Assembly (NCBI RefSeq): GCF_003675325.1
Contig: NZ_CP033073.1
Span: 434,001 to 498,000 of the forward strand
Length of the DNA stretch: 64,000 bases
Source of the DNA: Streptomyces dangxiongensis
GTDB lineage: Bacteria; Actinomycetota; Actinomycetes; Streptomycetales; Streptomycetaceae
Direction: 5' to 3'
Made by a program: the position numbers and the translations under genes
In this document: positions 1-7,663 of the stretch, one piece after another
Layout: every line of letters starts with the position of its first letter
Numbering within the stretch: position 1 is the first letter of the stretch
The notes under the pieces: generated by a model
What the model saw: only the letters and a program-made list of their open reading frames with translations
Database searches by the model: none
Told to the model about the DNA's origin: nothing

Positions 1-692
1 AGGTCGTGGCGACCCTCACCGAGCTGGCGGGAATCATGACGGAGGCGGTGGCGGCGAAGCGGGCCGAGCCGGGCGACGACCTGACCAGCGCGCTGATCCT
101 CGCCTCTCAGGACGGCGACCGCCTCACCGACGAGGAGATCGTCTCCACGCTGCAGTTGATGGTGGCGGCGGGCCACGAGACGACCATCTCGCTGATCGTC
201 AACGCCGTCGTCGGCCTGTCCACCCACCCCGACCAGCGGGACCTGGTGCTGTCCGGCCGGGCCGACTGGCCGGCGGTGATCGAGGAGACCCTGCGCCACG
301 CGACCCCGACCTCCCACGTCCTGATCCGGTTCGCCACCGAGGACGTCCCGGTCGGCGACCGGGTGATCCCGGCCGGGGACGCGCTCATCGTGTCGTACGG
401 CGCGATCGGCCGCGACGAGCAGGCCCACGGCCCGACCGCCGGGGAGTTCGACATCACCCGCGAGCCGTCGACCCGTCACATCTCCTTCGGGCACGGTCCG
501 CACGTGTGCCCGGGCGCCGCGCTGTCCCGCCTGGAGGCGGGGGTCGCCCTGCCCGCCCTGTACGCCCGCTTCCCCGGCCTGGACCTGGCGGTGCCCGCCA
601 CTGAACTGCGCAACAAGCCGGTCGTCACGCAGAACGACCTGTTCGAGCTGCCCGTGCGGCTCCGTCCGCAGCCCGGCGCGGAGCGGGCTTGA
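1..692 (+). CDS. Cytochrome P450, C-terminal part (5' end outside window)
   Basis: This is the C-terminal ~228 residues of a soluble bacterial class I cytochrome P450 monooxygenase. The I-helix AGHETT, the K-helix EETLR (ExxR) and the haem-binding loop FGHGPHVCPG with the cysteine ligand near 507-509 are all present and canonical. The gene runs in from outside the window. Its last ~118 bases lie inside a 326 bp repeat whose second copy is at 8541-8866, so the gene stays complete despite the insertion that follows. Its original neighbour was the aldo/keto reductase now at 8822. The substrate cannot be told from this part. Confidence 0.93.
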   Translation, partial: VVATLTELAGIMTEAVAAKRAEPGDDLTSALILASQDGDRLTDEEIVSTLQLMVAAGHETTISLIVNAVVGLSTHPDQRDLVLSGRADWPAVIEETLRHATPTSHVLIRFATEDVPVGDRVIPAGDALIVSYGAIGRDEQAHGPTAGEFDITREPSTRHISFGHGPHVCPGAALSRLEAGVALPALYARFPGLDLAVPATELRNKPVVTQNDLFELPVRLRPQPGAERA

Positions 693-900
693 CTTCGAGC
701 GCGCTCCAGCTCGTAACGTCGCGGACACCCGGTACGGGAGAGCAGCTCACCCGGCGTCCCGTACGGGATGCCGGGTGCCGTAATCCGTCGCTAGATGGAG
801 GAAGGCCCTCGTGCCGTGCGGAAACGACCATCGAGTGTGCAGGAAGGGATCTCCCATGCAGAGGCGCAGGCTAGGGGACCTCCAGGTATCGGCCATCGGG
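575..900. repeat. Left copy of 326 bp direct repeat flanking the insert
   Basis: Bases 575-900 match 8541-8866 at a constant offset of 7966, with only two adjacent mismatches seen (862-863, AG here and CA in the right copy). The repeat holds the P450 3' end, the intergenic region and the first 15 codons of the aldo/keto reductase. Homology stops abruptly after the GCCATCGGG at 892-900. The layout is that of a Campbell-type or duplication-based insertion that keeps both flanking genes whole. Confidence 0.97.
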
Positions 901-933
901 ATGAAATACAAAACACCACTAGAACTGGGATGA
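856..933 (+). pseudogene. 5' fragment of duplicated aldo/keto reductase fused to insert DNA
   Basis: The reading frame starts as [15 protein letters not shown], matching the intact reductase at 8822 except residue 3 (Arg for Gln), then runs into insert sequence (MKYKTPLELG) and stops at 931-933. The same ribosome binding site (GGAAGGGAT) precedes it, so a 25-residue chimeric peptide could be made. A strong hairpin follows at 964-1011. It is a by-product of the duplication, not a functional reductase. Confidence 0.85.
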
Positions 934-963
934 CAGCTCACGTCGGCCCGCCGAACGCGCGAA

Positions 964-1011
964 AGCCCCGCCGCGCGGGAAGGCTTCCGGACCTGCGCGC
1001 GCGGCGGGGCT
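964..1011 (+). terminator. Strong GC hairpin after the truncated reductase
   Basis: AGCCCCGCCGCGCG at 964-977 is complementary to CGCGCGGCGGGGCT at 998-1011, a 14 bp stem with a 20-base loop. It sits just inside the left edge of the insert and could stop read-through from the host P450-reductase promoter. There is no clear T tract. Confidence 0.55.
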
Positions 1012-1226
1012 GGTGGAACAGTAGCAGTTTGCTACCGGAACCCAGGATTCGGAAGGGTGTGGCTGGCATATTCACCGGCCGCGCCGAACACACCCCGGGT
1101 GAACCGTCCCGGCGGGGGCGCATCGCCCATCCTGTGCCCGCCCCGCCATGGCCTTCCGGGACCACCGCGGGGCGGACAACAGAGCCACCCGGCCTCTCTG
1201 ACGAACCGTCAGTAAAAGCATCTGGG

Positions 1227-1448
1227 CTGACGCTGACATATGACCATGAGCAGCGCCGCGAGCTGGGCGAACGCATCGGCGACCGACGAGCCGCCGCCCA
1301 CCACACGCAGGAATCCCTCTGTGAAGCCACCGGCCTGAGCCGCAGCCACCTCCAGCGCATCGAGTCGGGTGAAACCGACGCCCGATACAGCGACCTGCTG
1401 AAGATCGCCGCGACTCTCGGCACGCCGGTCTCCGATCTCACGCGCTGA
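1227..1448 (+). CDS. Small XRE-family helix-turn-helix protein (start uncertain)
   Basis: The protein is essentially one Cro/CI-type HTH domain. The recognition-helix region reads LCEATGLSRSHLQRIESGE, followed by the second half YSDLLKIAATLG. This is a DNA-binding repressor-type fold, likely an immunity or control protein of the insert. No ATG, GTG or TTG lies close upstream in frame. The nearest codons are CTG at 1227 and 1233, and an ATG near 930 would add ~100 low-complexity residues. A small frame error near the start is possible. A hairpin terminator follows at 1463-1504. Confidence 0.65.
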   Translation: MTLTYDHEQRRELGERIGDRRAAAHHTQESLCEATGLSRSHLQRIESGETDARYSDLLKIAATLGTPVSDLTR

Positions 1449-1462
1449 CCTGAGCAACAGAA

Positions 1463-1504
1463 GGCCCCGCCCATCCGCCACGAGGGGAGCAGACGAGCGG
1501 GGCC
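1463..1504. terminator. Bidirectional hairpin between convergent genes of the insert
   Basis: GGCCCCGC (1463-1470) pairs with GCGGGGCC (1497-1504). It lies between the plus-strand XRE gene ending at 1448 and the minus-strand operon ending near 1526, so it can serve both. Confidence 0.5.
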
Positions 1505-1525
1505 GCTCTGGCGCTGCCCGGCTCT

Positions 1526-1585
1526 TTACCGGGCAGCAATGCACCGCAGCGCGGGTAACCTGGCTGCGACTACGATCGGCGTCAT
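1526..1585 (-). CDS. Possible 19-residue peptide with a strong ribosome binding site
   Basis: The start ATG at 1583-1585 follows GGAAAGGAGGGG, a near-perfect Shine-Dalgarno about five bases upstream, and the frame encodes MTPIVVAARLPALRCIAAR before a stop. It is the last frame of the minus-strand operon, just before the 1463-1504 hairpin. The ribosome binding site is the main evidence. The peptide is unrecognised and could also be a leader or a decayed gene start. Confidence 0.3.
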   Translation of the reverse strand: MTPIVVAARLPALRCIAAR

Positions 1586-1662
1586 GTTCCCCTCCTTTCC
1601 ATGGGTCGGGAGCCCGGCGTCTCGACCACTTGACCTTCGCGAGAGTGAGAGTGGTCGGGGCG

Positions 1663-2089
1663 TCAGTCCGCGTAGTGGGGATAGGCGGTCGGCTTCGGCG
1701 CGATCTGTTCGTCGGTGAGCACCGGCACAGCGAAGTTCCCGGTCACCAGCACGTTCTGGTTGCACCAGGTGCCGATGTCCACCTGCCAGCCTCCGGCCTC
1801 CATCTCCCAGTCGGCTTCGGGGAGCTTCACGACGACGTCGCTGCCGCAGATGAACGAGCGGTTGGCCTGCGTGACGATCCACCGAGCCTTCTCCGCCTCG
1901 GTGTCCCTTTCGCGGCAGCACCGGTCGGCGATCTGCCCACAGCCTGCGCCACGAGACGCCCGGCGTGAGCGGGCCGACGAAGGCGAGCTGCTGGCCGTCT
2001 ACGAGCCTGCTCGCGTAGGCGAAGACGGGCCCGAACATGCTGAAGACGGTCACCCGGCCGCGGCCCTTGGCAGCTTCAGCGGTCGCCAT
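1663..2089 (-). pseudogene. Unrecognised ~140-residue protein of the insert, frame disrupted
   Basis: Two well-formed halves lie in different frames. The first starts at ATG 2089 behind GGGAG and reads MATAEAAKGRGRVTVFSMFG, continuing to about 1935. The second continues from there in another frame to a stop at 1663-1665, with sequence such as IVTQANRSFICGSDVVVKLP and WQVDIGTWCNQNVLVTGNF. The simplest reading is one gene with a one-base indel near 1920-1950. The family is not recognised. It is downstream of the 2166-2609 gene on the same strand. Confidence 0.6.
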
Positions 2090-2165
2090 GAAAACTCCCA
2101 ATTTGTACTTACAAGCCCGGATCGTGGGGCCGGACTCTAGCGGCTGCCACTGACAGTGGCCGGCA

Positions 2166-2609
2166 TCAGCAGCAGGGACCGTCGCCGCAGCAGGTCGGCG
2201 GGTTGCACTCGGCTGCGGTCCCCCACAGCCGGTCGTCGACCTCGAACCCCTGCGCGCGGATCTTGTCGACCGTGTTGGTCATCAGGCCGCGGGTGCGCGT
2301 CTTGCTGTTGGGCCGGTGGTGCAGGAAGTAGCCGAACTGCTCCATGCACCAGGTGGCGTACTCCTCGGTGTGGAGCATGAAGGTGTGCCAGCCGGGGTCG
2401 ACCGCCGCCGACGGCGCCATGGTGTCGCCGGACCGGGTGACGCCCATCGTGTAGCACATGGCGATGGCCTGGTCCTGGATGCGTGCGGCGACGCCGCGCT
2501 CCAGTCCGTACTCCTGCGCGCAGAAGTCGGTCAGCCGCTCGAACAGCGCAGGCGTCACGAGGTCCTGGCCGCACCGCAGAGCGACCGGCCTCTCAGGAGC
2601 CACTGTCAT
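2166..2609 (-). CDS. Conserved Cys-tailed protein of mobile-element cargo type
   Basis: This 147-residue soluble protein starts at ATG 2609 behind GAGGAA. It has a WHTFMLHTEEYATWC segment near the middle, resembling the W-H-x-F-x-x-x-T signature of glycine-rich-domain (DUF1399-like) proteins, and ends in a cysteine cluster (CNPPTCCGDGPCC) that could bind metal or form disulfides. Similar proteins are common in Streptomyces next to small Cys-rich genes, but no function is established to my knowledge. The assignment to DUF1399-like proteins is tentative. Confidence 0.75.
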   Translation of the reverse strand: MTVAPERPVALRCGQDLVTPALFERLTDFCAQEYGLERGVAARIQDQAIAMCYTMGVTRSGDTMAPSAAVDPGWHTFMLHTEEYATWCMEQFGYFLHHRPNSKTRTRGLMTNTVDKIRAQGFEVDDRLWGTAAECNPPTCCGDGPCC

Positions 2610-2705
2610 TCCGAAGTTCCTCTCTGTCCTTGGGTGTTTCTCTTAGGGCCCGGCCCCTCGTCTCTGGACGGATCAGGGGCCGGAGTTCTTGGGGCACGCC
2701 ATCGG

Positions 2706-3009
2706 CTACAGCAGCCTGGCAACGCCTTTCGGCAGAAACAGGTCGCGGGCCCGGTGTTCCGCCCAGGCATCCGCGTCGTCCTGGCGACGGGCGTAGCTGG
2801 GGCACTGGTCGCAGCCGCGGGTATGCGGCGGGGGGGACATCGTCCGGGTGGGCTTCGACGATGTGCCTGGCCACCATGAGCTGTGCGTCAACGAAGCCCG
2901 CGTCCCGCTTGATCTGCTTGGCAAGGCTGACCAGCAGTGCCGTGCACTCGCCGCACCCGAACATGAAGGGTGGCGGGACGGGCAGTGCCCTGTCGTCGGT
3001 AGCGTCCAT
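2706..3009 (-). pseudogene. Small Cys-containing protein of the insert, broken at a G7 run
   Basis: The gene starts at ATG 3009 behind AAGGAG and reads MDATDDRALPVPPPFMFGCG and on to HPDDVPP. The frame is then lost at seven consecutive G on the plus strand (2830-2836). With six G the protein would continue HTRGCDQCPSY and end LPKGVARLL at 2706, about 100 residues. It contains two CxxC-like pairs. This is a homopolymer frameshift, either real decay or a base-calling error. Confidence 0.65.
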
Positions 3010-3241
3010 CGTCCTGTTCTCCTTGAGGTGCCCGCCCCGCCGGGGGCTTCCGGACCCTGCGACGGGGCGGGCGTCACCCGCCGTGCCGCGGCTTCCGATT
3101 CCGCGATACGACGGGGGCTTGTGCGGTGCGGCCCTGACCCGGAGCGGCCGCCATGGGGGTGCGTCAGCGCGGGGCGTCCTTGCGAGCACCAAGGCGAGGA
3201 TCGGGTCCATGGCCGGCGTGTCGGCCCGCCGGGCACGGGAG

Positions 3242-3424
3242 TTAGCTGACCTCGTCCTGAAAGTCGAGGCCGGTGCCTCCACGGCCGTGAGTGGCGGTCA
3301 GTGGCTGCGCTGGAATCCGGTCCTTGGACCAGGCGGTGATGAACGGGACGGGGGTGCCATCCCAGTACTGCACGGGGCGGATGCCGGTGCCGGTCACCGG
3401 GCGGCCCACCGGCCGCTCGCGCAC
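3242..3424 (-). CDS. Small protein at the end of the overlapping operon
   Basis: A 60-codon frame starts with GTG at 3424, overlapping the end of the preceding gene by 31 bases, and ends with TAA at 3242. The segment IRPVQYWDGTPVPFITAWS is compositionally protein-like and unlike shadow frames. No strong ribosome binding site is seen, so translation would depend on coupling to 3394-3867. The function is unknown. Confidence 0.55.
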   Translation of the reverse strand: MRERPVGRPVTGTGIRPVQYWDGTPVPFITAWSKDRIPAQPLTATHGRGGTGLDFQDEVS

Positions 3425-3867
3425 CCAGCATGGGCGTACCCCAGGTACAGCCGGGCGTCACCCTCCCACCGCACAGGGACCACCAGGTCGACGGCCGACG
3501 GCGCCTTGACGCAGACGATGCAGACCGGGGCATCCCTGTCGGCCGGGCCGATGGTCAGCTCGTGCAGGACGCGCCGGCCGTGTCCGACGTAGCAGACCTG
3601 CCGCTGCTGGCAGGCGGTGCACGTCTGGACGTGCAGGTGCCAGTCGTACCAGCTGACGTACCAGGCGAGCCGGGCGGTGTAGCAGCCCGCGCATCCCCGC
3701 CGTGGGATCTCGGTCGGCTCCAGCTGCACGTCCGTGCTGCCGACCGGCGTCGAGCACCAGACGCAGGCCTCGCCGGTGAGGGCCGTCGCCGGCAGCTGCT
3801 GCGGCACGTCGTACCAGCTCATGAGCCGGTGCAGGCGTGCCAGTTCCTCGGCGATCTGCACGGTCAT
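3394..3867 (-). CDS. Cys-rich protein with zinc-ribbon-like CxxC pairs
   Basis: This 157-residue protein contains several CxxC or CxxxC pairs (CVWC, CAGC, CTAC, CIVC), spaced as in tandem zinc ribbons, within an otherwise Trp/Tyr-rich soluble sequence. Its ATG at 3867 overlaps the upstream stop (3864-3866) as ATGA, so it is translationally coupled in the 4719-to-3242 operon. A nucleic-acid-binding or structural role is plausible, but no family is recognised. Confidence 0.8.
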   Translation of the reverse strand: MTVQIAEELARLHRLMSWYDVPQQLPATALTGEACVWCSTPVGSTDVQLEPTEIPRRGCAGCYTARLAWYVSWYDWHLHVQTCTACQQRQVCYVGHGRRVLHELTIGPADRDAPVCIVCVKAPSAVDLVVPVRWEGDARLYLGYAHAGCASGRWAAR

Positions 3868-4229
3868 CGGCGTAGCTCCAGCAGGAGGTCATGCAGGGCA
3901 TGGCGTGTCTCACACAGCGCGGTGCCGTCCACGCACTGCTCGCATTGACCGGGATGGGAGTTACGCGCGGCCCGTACGGCGCTGCGCGTGCAGCGCAGGC
4001 AGGCGCGGGGGAACCAGTGGGCGTCGTTGGTCACGCGCTCGCCGAGGTCGATGGCCGTTGCGGTGGTGAGCGGCTCTCCGCCCCAGATGCACTGCGCGCC
4101 GCGCGCCCGGGCGTCGGACAGCAGGTCCAGGGGCGGCAGGGGGATGTGCGCCAGGAGGGCCACGGTGTCGTGCCTAGTCGCGATGGCGACCGGGGTCGTG
4201 TCGCTGCTCGGCCTCAGCGAGGCGTTCAC
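3864..4229 (-). CDS. Conserved small protein with Cys pairs (element operon)
   Basis: This 121-residue soluble protein starts with GTG at 4229, which overlaps the previous stop as GTGA. The middle reads ARARGAQCIWGGEPL and the C-terminal half has CLRC and CEQC pairs, likely a metal-binding knuckle. It belongs to the run of overlapping small genes typical of Streptomyces mobile elements. The function is unknown. Confidence 0.78.
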   Translation of the reverse strand: MNASLRPSSDTTPVAIATRHDTVALLAHIPLPPLDLLSDARARGAQCIWGGEPLTTATAIDLGERVTNDAHWFPRACLRCTRSAVRAARNSHPGQCEQCVDGTALCETRHALHDLLLELRR

Positions 4230-4432
4230 GGGCGCACCGCCTGTCCGGACCGGTGCCGCGGGCACGAGCACGGCGGGTACGCGGTGCTCAGGGGCAGCGG
4301 CTGGTTCCCGGGCGTCACGGTGACCGTGCCACGGTCCTGGGTGATCGTTCCGTAGCGGTCCACGGCGTAGACGCGCATCGTCATGTTCTGGCCCCGTGTG
4401 CGGGCCTGGGGTCGGGCGGTACCGTTCATCAT
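4226..4432 (-). CDS. Small conserved element protein with a Cys-containing tail
   Basis: The gene encodes 68 residues from ATG 4432, overlapping the preceding stop (ATGA). The core MRVYAVDRYGTITQDRGTV is followed by a PPCSCPRH segment. Proteins with this pattern recur in actinobacterial integrative elements. The double ATG (4432 and 4429) leaves a one-codon ambiguity. The function is unknown. Confidence 0.75.
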   Translation of the reverse strand: MMNGTARPQARTRGQNMTMRVYAVDRYGTITQDRGTVTVTPGNQPLPLSTAYPPCSCPRHRSGQAVRP

Positions 4433-4719
4433 GTCGGCGCTCCCTCGCTGGTTCGAGCGTTGGCCATGCCCGGGGCCGTTCGCGCGGTCGCCGGGTCCTC
4501 TTTGGCAGTTCCCGAGGGCGGGCGCCTCTGCGTCGTCACGGGTCGGCAGCCGCATGAGCGGACCTGCCAGACGCGGTTGGCGCCGAGGACAACTACTTCA
4601 CCCGCCGCGCGCAGGGGCCGGTTCACAGCTCCGCAGTCGAAGCACGCCTCGCCGTGAAGGCGAACGACGCTCACCCGGTGGTCGACGACCGCGGGAGTGA
4701 GCGAACGTGCTTCCTGCAT
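4429..4719 (-). CDS. First gene of the small-protein operon, Cys-containing
   Basis: The frame reads MQEARSLTPAVVDHRVSVVR, then GEACFDCG and SCGC, two Cys pairs compatible with a small zinc-binding fold, and ends in a low-complexity tail. I chose ATG 4719 behind GGGAACGGG; an alternative start at 4752 adds 11 residues. A 10 bp inverted repeat lies upstream at 4778-4802, between this gene and the XRE regulator. The overlaps through to 3242 indicate a single transcript. Confidence 0.75.
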   Translation of the reverse strand: MQEARSLTPAVVDHRVSVVRLHGEACFDCGAVNRPLRAAGEVVVLGANRVWQVRSCGCRPVTTQRRPPSGTAKEDPATARTAPGMANARTSEGAPT

Positions 4720-4777
4720 CCCGTTCCCATCTGTGGGTTCTGCGCGTGTCACAGATGGTGGGGGTGAGGGAGCGCCA

Positions 4778-4802
4778 CAAGTACCCCGGCTAGGGGTACT
4801 TG
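4778..4802. promoter_or_regulatory. Perfect 10 bp inverted repeat, operator or terminator
   Basis: CAAGTACCCC (4778-4787) and GGGGTACTTG (4793-4802) are separated by GGCTA. The repeat is just downstream of the XRE regulator stop (4817) and ~60 bases upstream of the first small gene (4719), all on the minus strand. It could terminate the regulator transcript, act as that regulator's operator for the small-gene operon, or both. Confidence 0.55.
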
Positions 4803-4816
4803 GGAACGCGTGCTAC

Positions 4817-6004
4817 TCAGGTGGCAGAGCACCACTCAGCGAAGGACGTGAGAGTTTCAGAGTCGGCGCGGCGCAGTCGCCGCAACCTGGAGGCATCTTC
4901 CCGGACCCACGGGTGGTCACGGGTGTGCTGGGGTGCGATCTTCCGGGCGACCTTCAGCGACTCGAACGCGCCGTCGGGCATGCCCGCCCAGAGCTGGGCG
5001 CGGGCCAGCTCGATGTAGAAACCGGACCGACGCTCAGCTGGCAGGCTCGCCGGCGGCTTCCACTCGTGAGACACGTCCAGCGCCGTGCCGACGTAATCAC
5101 CCCCAAGGCTGACGGCCACGGACACCTGGTGGATCCGGACGGAGTCGGGGCCGAACGCGGTGCCGTTGTAGACGTCCTCCTTGACGGCTCTGGCGAGTTG
5201 CTCAGCTTCCCCGAGGTGCTCGGTGGCCGCGTCGGCGTCCTTGGCTCGGCCAGCGATGACAGCGGCCCTCATGTGAAGCGAACCGCGAGCTGCGCGCGCT
5301 GCTGCCGTCGACGGTGCGGGCGCAGCGTCGATGGCCTGTCGGAGAGCACGCAGGCCAGCAGCGTGGGCGCGCGCCGCGAAGAAGGTTTCGGTACGTACGT
5401 AGGCCACCGATGCCACCAGCAGTGGCTCGGCCGCCTCGGCCGCCGCCCACCGCATCAGCTCAACCAGCCGGGCGGACAGGTCGTGTGCACCAAGCTTGTA
5501 GGCAGCCGCATCCGCGGAGCGGTAGGCGCTCACCAGGAGTTGCGCCAGCTCAGCACGCTCGGCCTCCGGCGCAGTGTGGAAGGCACGGGTTAACTCGGCG
5601 AGCATGTTCGGGAGGTCACGGACGATGCGCGTGTACTGGGAGCCGAGCCTCCACTGCACAGCTGTGTCGACTGCGGAACGTAGATCGACGATCGGCCGCA
5701 CCGGCCCGTCTTCGGGGCAGTCGTAGGCGGCGATGGCCGCCGAGAGGGCCGGGAGGGCGTCCCGCGCCTGCGAGTGAGCGGGGCCTCGGTCGTGGCGCAG
5801 TCGGGCCGGATCAACTCCGAGAGCATCGGCGATCGCTTGAAGGGTGTCGTCCGTGACACCCCTCTCGCCCCGTTCGATCTTGCGAATCGTGCCCAGGGCG
5901 ACGCAGGCGGCATTGGCCAGTTCCTGCTGTGTCATCTTGGGACGGACGACGCTTCGGTAGTAGGCGATCCGCCGGCCTACTCCCCCGTCGGTAATTGCGG
6001 GCAT
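4817..6004 (-). CDS. XRE-family regulator with long TPR-like sensor region
   Basis: This 395-residue protein has an N-terminal Cro/CI HTH (MTQQELANAACVALGTIRKI, residues ~24-45) and an Ala-rich helical C-terminal region of about 300 residues, the architecture of Streptomyces XRE regulators with tetratricopeptide-like effector domains. I chose ATG 6004 because GGAGACAGT precedes it; upstream codons in frame are low-complexity. It is intact, unlike several neighbours, and is the best candidate for the main transcriptional controller of the insert. Its own terminator or target may be the inverted repeat at 4778-4802. Confidence 0.88.
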   Translation of the reverse strand: MPAITDGGVGRRIAYYRSVVRPKMTQQELANAACVALGTIRKIERGERGVTDDTLQAIADALGVDPARLRHDRGPAHSQARDALPALSAAIAAYDCPEDGPVRPIVDLRSAVDTAVQWRLGSQYTRIVRDLPNMLAELTRAFHTAPEAERAELAQLLVSAYRSADAAAYKLGAHDLSARLVELMRWAAAEAAEPLLVASVAYVRTETFFAARAHAAGLRALRQAIDAAPAPSTAAARAARGSLHMRAAVIAGRAKDADAATEHLGEAEQLARAVKEDVYNGTAFGPDSVRIHQVSVAVSLGGDYVGTALDVSHEWKPPASLPAERRSGFYIELARAQLWAGMPDGAFESLKVARKIAPQHTRDHPWVREDASRLRRLRRADSETLTSFAEWCSAT

Positions 6005-6062
6005 ACTGTCTCCGTTCGGGCATCCACTCCGAACGGTACCCGCGTCAGACGCCGCGCGTACG

Positions 6063-6097
6063 CGAAGCGTCCCCGCCAACACGGCGGGGACGCTTCG
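6063..6097 (-). terminator. Perfect 15 bp hairpin terminator after the HAD gene
   Basis: CGAAGCGTCCCCGCC (6063-6077) and GGCGGGGACGCTTCG (6083-6097) form a perfect stem with a 5-base loop, immediately downstream of the HAD hydrolase stop at 6104 on the minus strand and upstream of the XRE regulator. Confidence 0.8.
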
Positions 6098-6103
6098 CTG
6101 TTG

Positions 6104-6745
6104 TCAACCACCCACGATGTCCACCAGCTCCATGAGGCTGCTGATGCGCCAGTCGGCCGTCGCGATGGTCTCCGGGTCGTCAGCCCACAGATGTCCCCAC
6201 GGGCCGCGCCGCAGATGGGCCGTCCGCAGGCCGGCTGCCCGCGCCGGGTGAACGTCGTTGGCAGGATGGTCACCCACGTACACGATTCGCTCCGCTGAGG
6301 CCTGCGCGACCTCGATGACCCGCCGGAAGAACTCCGGCTGCGGCTTGGCAACTCCCCACTCCGCCGACGTGGCGATGACGTCTGCGGGCAGGTCGAGCCC
6401 ACGCAGCAACTGCCCCACGCGAACCGTCTGGTTACCCGCGATGACAACCCGGACGCCGCCCTGGCGGAGCGCGGCGAGGGCCGGTCGTACGTCCTCATAG
6501 AGATCCGCCTCGTCGAGGTGCTCGCCCTGGCCGGCTGACTCCCGGGCCCGGTACTCCGCCTCGATATCGATCCCGGGCCGCACAAGCCGGAGCGCCTCCG
6601 CATTGTCCAGGCCGCGCGCCACGACCGCGCCCACGAGCGCTGACAGGGTGTGGCGGGGGACCTCAAGCCAGCTAGCCCAAGATCCCCAGTACCGGTCGTC
6701 GCGAGCGATCGTCTCTCCGACGTCGAAAACGATGGTCTCAATCAC
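6104..6745 (-). CDS. HAD-superfamily hydrolase
   Basis: This 213-residue cytosolic protein of the haloacid dehalogenase superfamily starts at GTG 6745. Motif I is FDVGETI, so the second acidic residue of the usual DxD is replaced by Gly-Glu, seen in some actinobacterial members. Later motifs are present: AGNQ (motif II-like), VAKPQPEFF (Lys, motif III) and YVGDHPANDV (motif IV). It probably hydrolyses a small phosphorylated metabolite, with substrate unknown. It sits as cargo between the lysis-like module and the XRE gene and has its own terminator at 6063-6097. The start codon lacks a good ribosome binding site. Confidence 0.85.
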   Translation of the reverse strand: MIETIVFDVGETIARDDRYWGSWASWLEVPRHTLSALVGAVVARGLDNAEALRLVRPGIDIEAEYRARESAGQGEHLDEADLYEDVRPALAALRQGGVRVVIAGNQTVRVGQLLRGLDLPADVIATSAEWGVAKPQPEFFRRVIEVAQASAERIVYVGDHPANDVHPARAAGLRTAHLRRGPWGHLWADDPETIATADWRISSLMELVDIVGG

Positions 6746-6950
6746 GCGGCGAAGCCTACGGACACCGCGGCGCCGGCGTGGCACCCGCCTATTGAGGGGG
6801 CGGCGGGCGCCACGCATCGGTCCTCCGCCTGGGAGCAAGGGGCGGCACGCCACCGCCCCCGGGAGGGCCGGATGGGGAGGACTCCGGTGAGGCGGTGGGT
6901 GACCACAATGCGCCAACCTGGCCGGAATATACAAGACTCCGGACATGCGA

Positions 6951-6984
6951 AAGATCCCGCCGCCCGAAGGCGACGGGAGGTCTT
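6951..6984 (-). terminator. Hairpin after the collagen-like gene
   Basis: CCCGcCGCC and GGCGaCGGG pair around a CGAA loop, with AAGA/TCTT extending the stem (6951-6984). It lies directly downstream of the repaired stop of the collagen-like gene (6993) on the minus strand and marks the end of the lysis-like module. Confidence 0.65.
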
Positions 6985-6992
6985 GTAACTGT

Positions 6993-7663
6993 TCAGGCGT
7001 ACTGGCGGCCTTGCGGGTCGAGTCCGAGGGCCTGCGGGGCCGTCGGTGAGCCGCTGTCGCTGGGCTGCGGTGTGTCATCCTTCCGGCAGACCAGGGCATC
7101 CGGGTCGTCCGGTGGCGTCTGGAGGCTGTACCCGTCGGGGCAGGACTGCCCGTCCCGGCCGTCCTTGCCGTCCGTCCCGTCTTTCCCTGCCGGCCCTGCG
7201 GGTCCCGGTGGCCCTGACGGCCCGGGTGGTCCAGGCGGCCCGGTGGGCCGGCAGCACCGGCGGCGCCCGTCACGGAGGCGCCGGGCGCTCCAGGCGCGCC
7301 GTCCTTGCCGTCGCTGCCGTTCTTGCCGTCCCGGCCGTGCGGCCCGTCCTTGCCGTCCTCCCCTGGCGAGCCTGACGATCCCGGTGGTCCGGGCGGGCCG
7401 CTGGGACCGACGACGCTCTTGCCGGGCTCGCCGCGGCTGCCCGGCGGCCCTGCCACAGGGGATGCTCCGAGCCGCTCGACCTGCGCCGCCAGCGCGTCCC
7501 GGGCGTGGTTCGCAGTCCTCAGCTCCTGGTGCAGCCCGATGAACTGGATGACCAGCAGGGCCAGGCCTGCGAACAGGACGACGGCCATCCCGGCGATGAC
7601 GGCCTCGGCCCGCGGCAGCGACAGCCGCCGCGACGGCTTGGGACGGTGCTTGGGGTCGCTCAC
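6993..7663 (-). pseudogene. Membrane-anchored collagen-like protein, single-base frameshift
   Basis: From GTG 7663 the protein has a basic N-terminus, one transmembrane helix (AGMAVVLFAGLALLVIQFIG), a short coiled coil, then Gly-X-Y collagen-like repeats (GPPGPPG, GKDG and GRDG units). Near 7236-7241 the frame is lost. Adding one C restores more Gly-X-Y triplets, a Cys-containing tail (SCPDGYSL) and a stop at 6993-6995. Collagen-like segments are common in phage tail and lysis-region proteins. The start overlaps the upstream stop (GTGA), so it is coupled to 7660-8019. It may be intact in the real genome. Confidence 0.75.
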
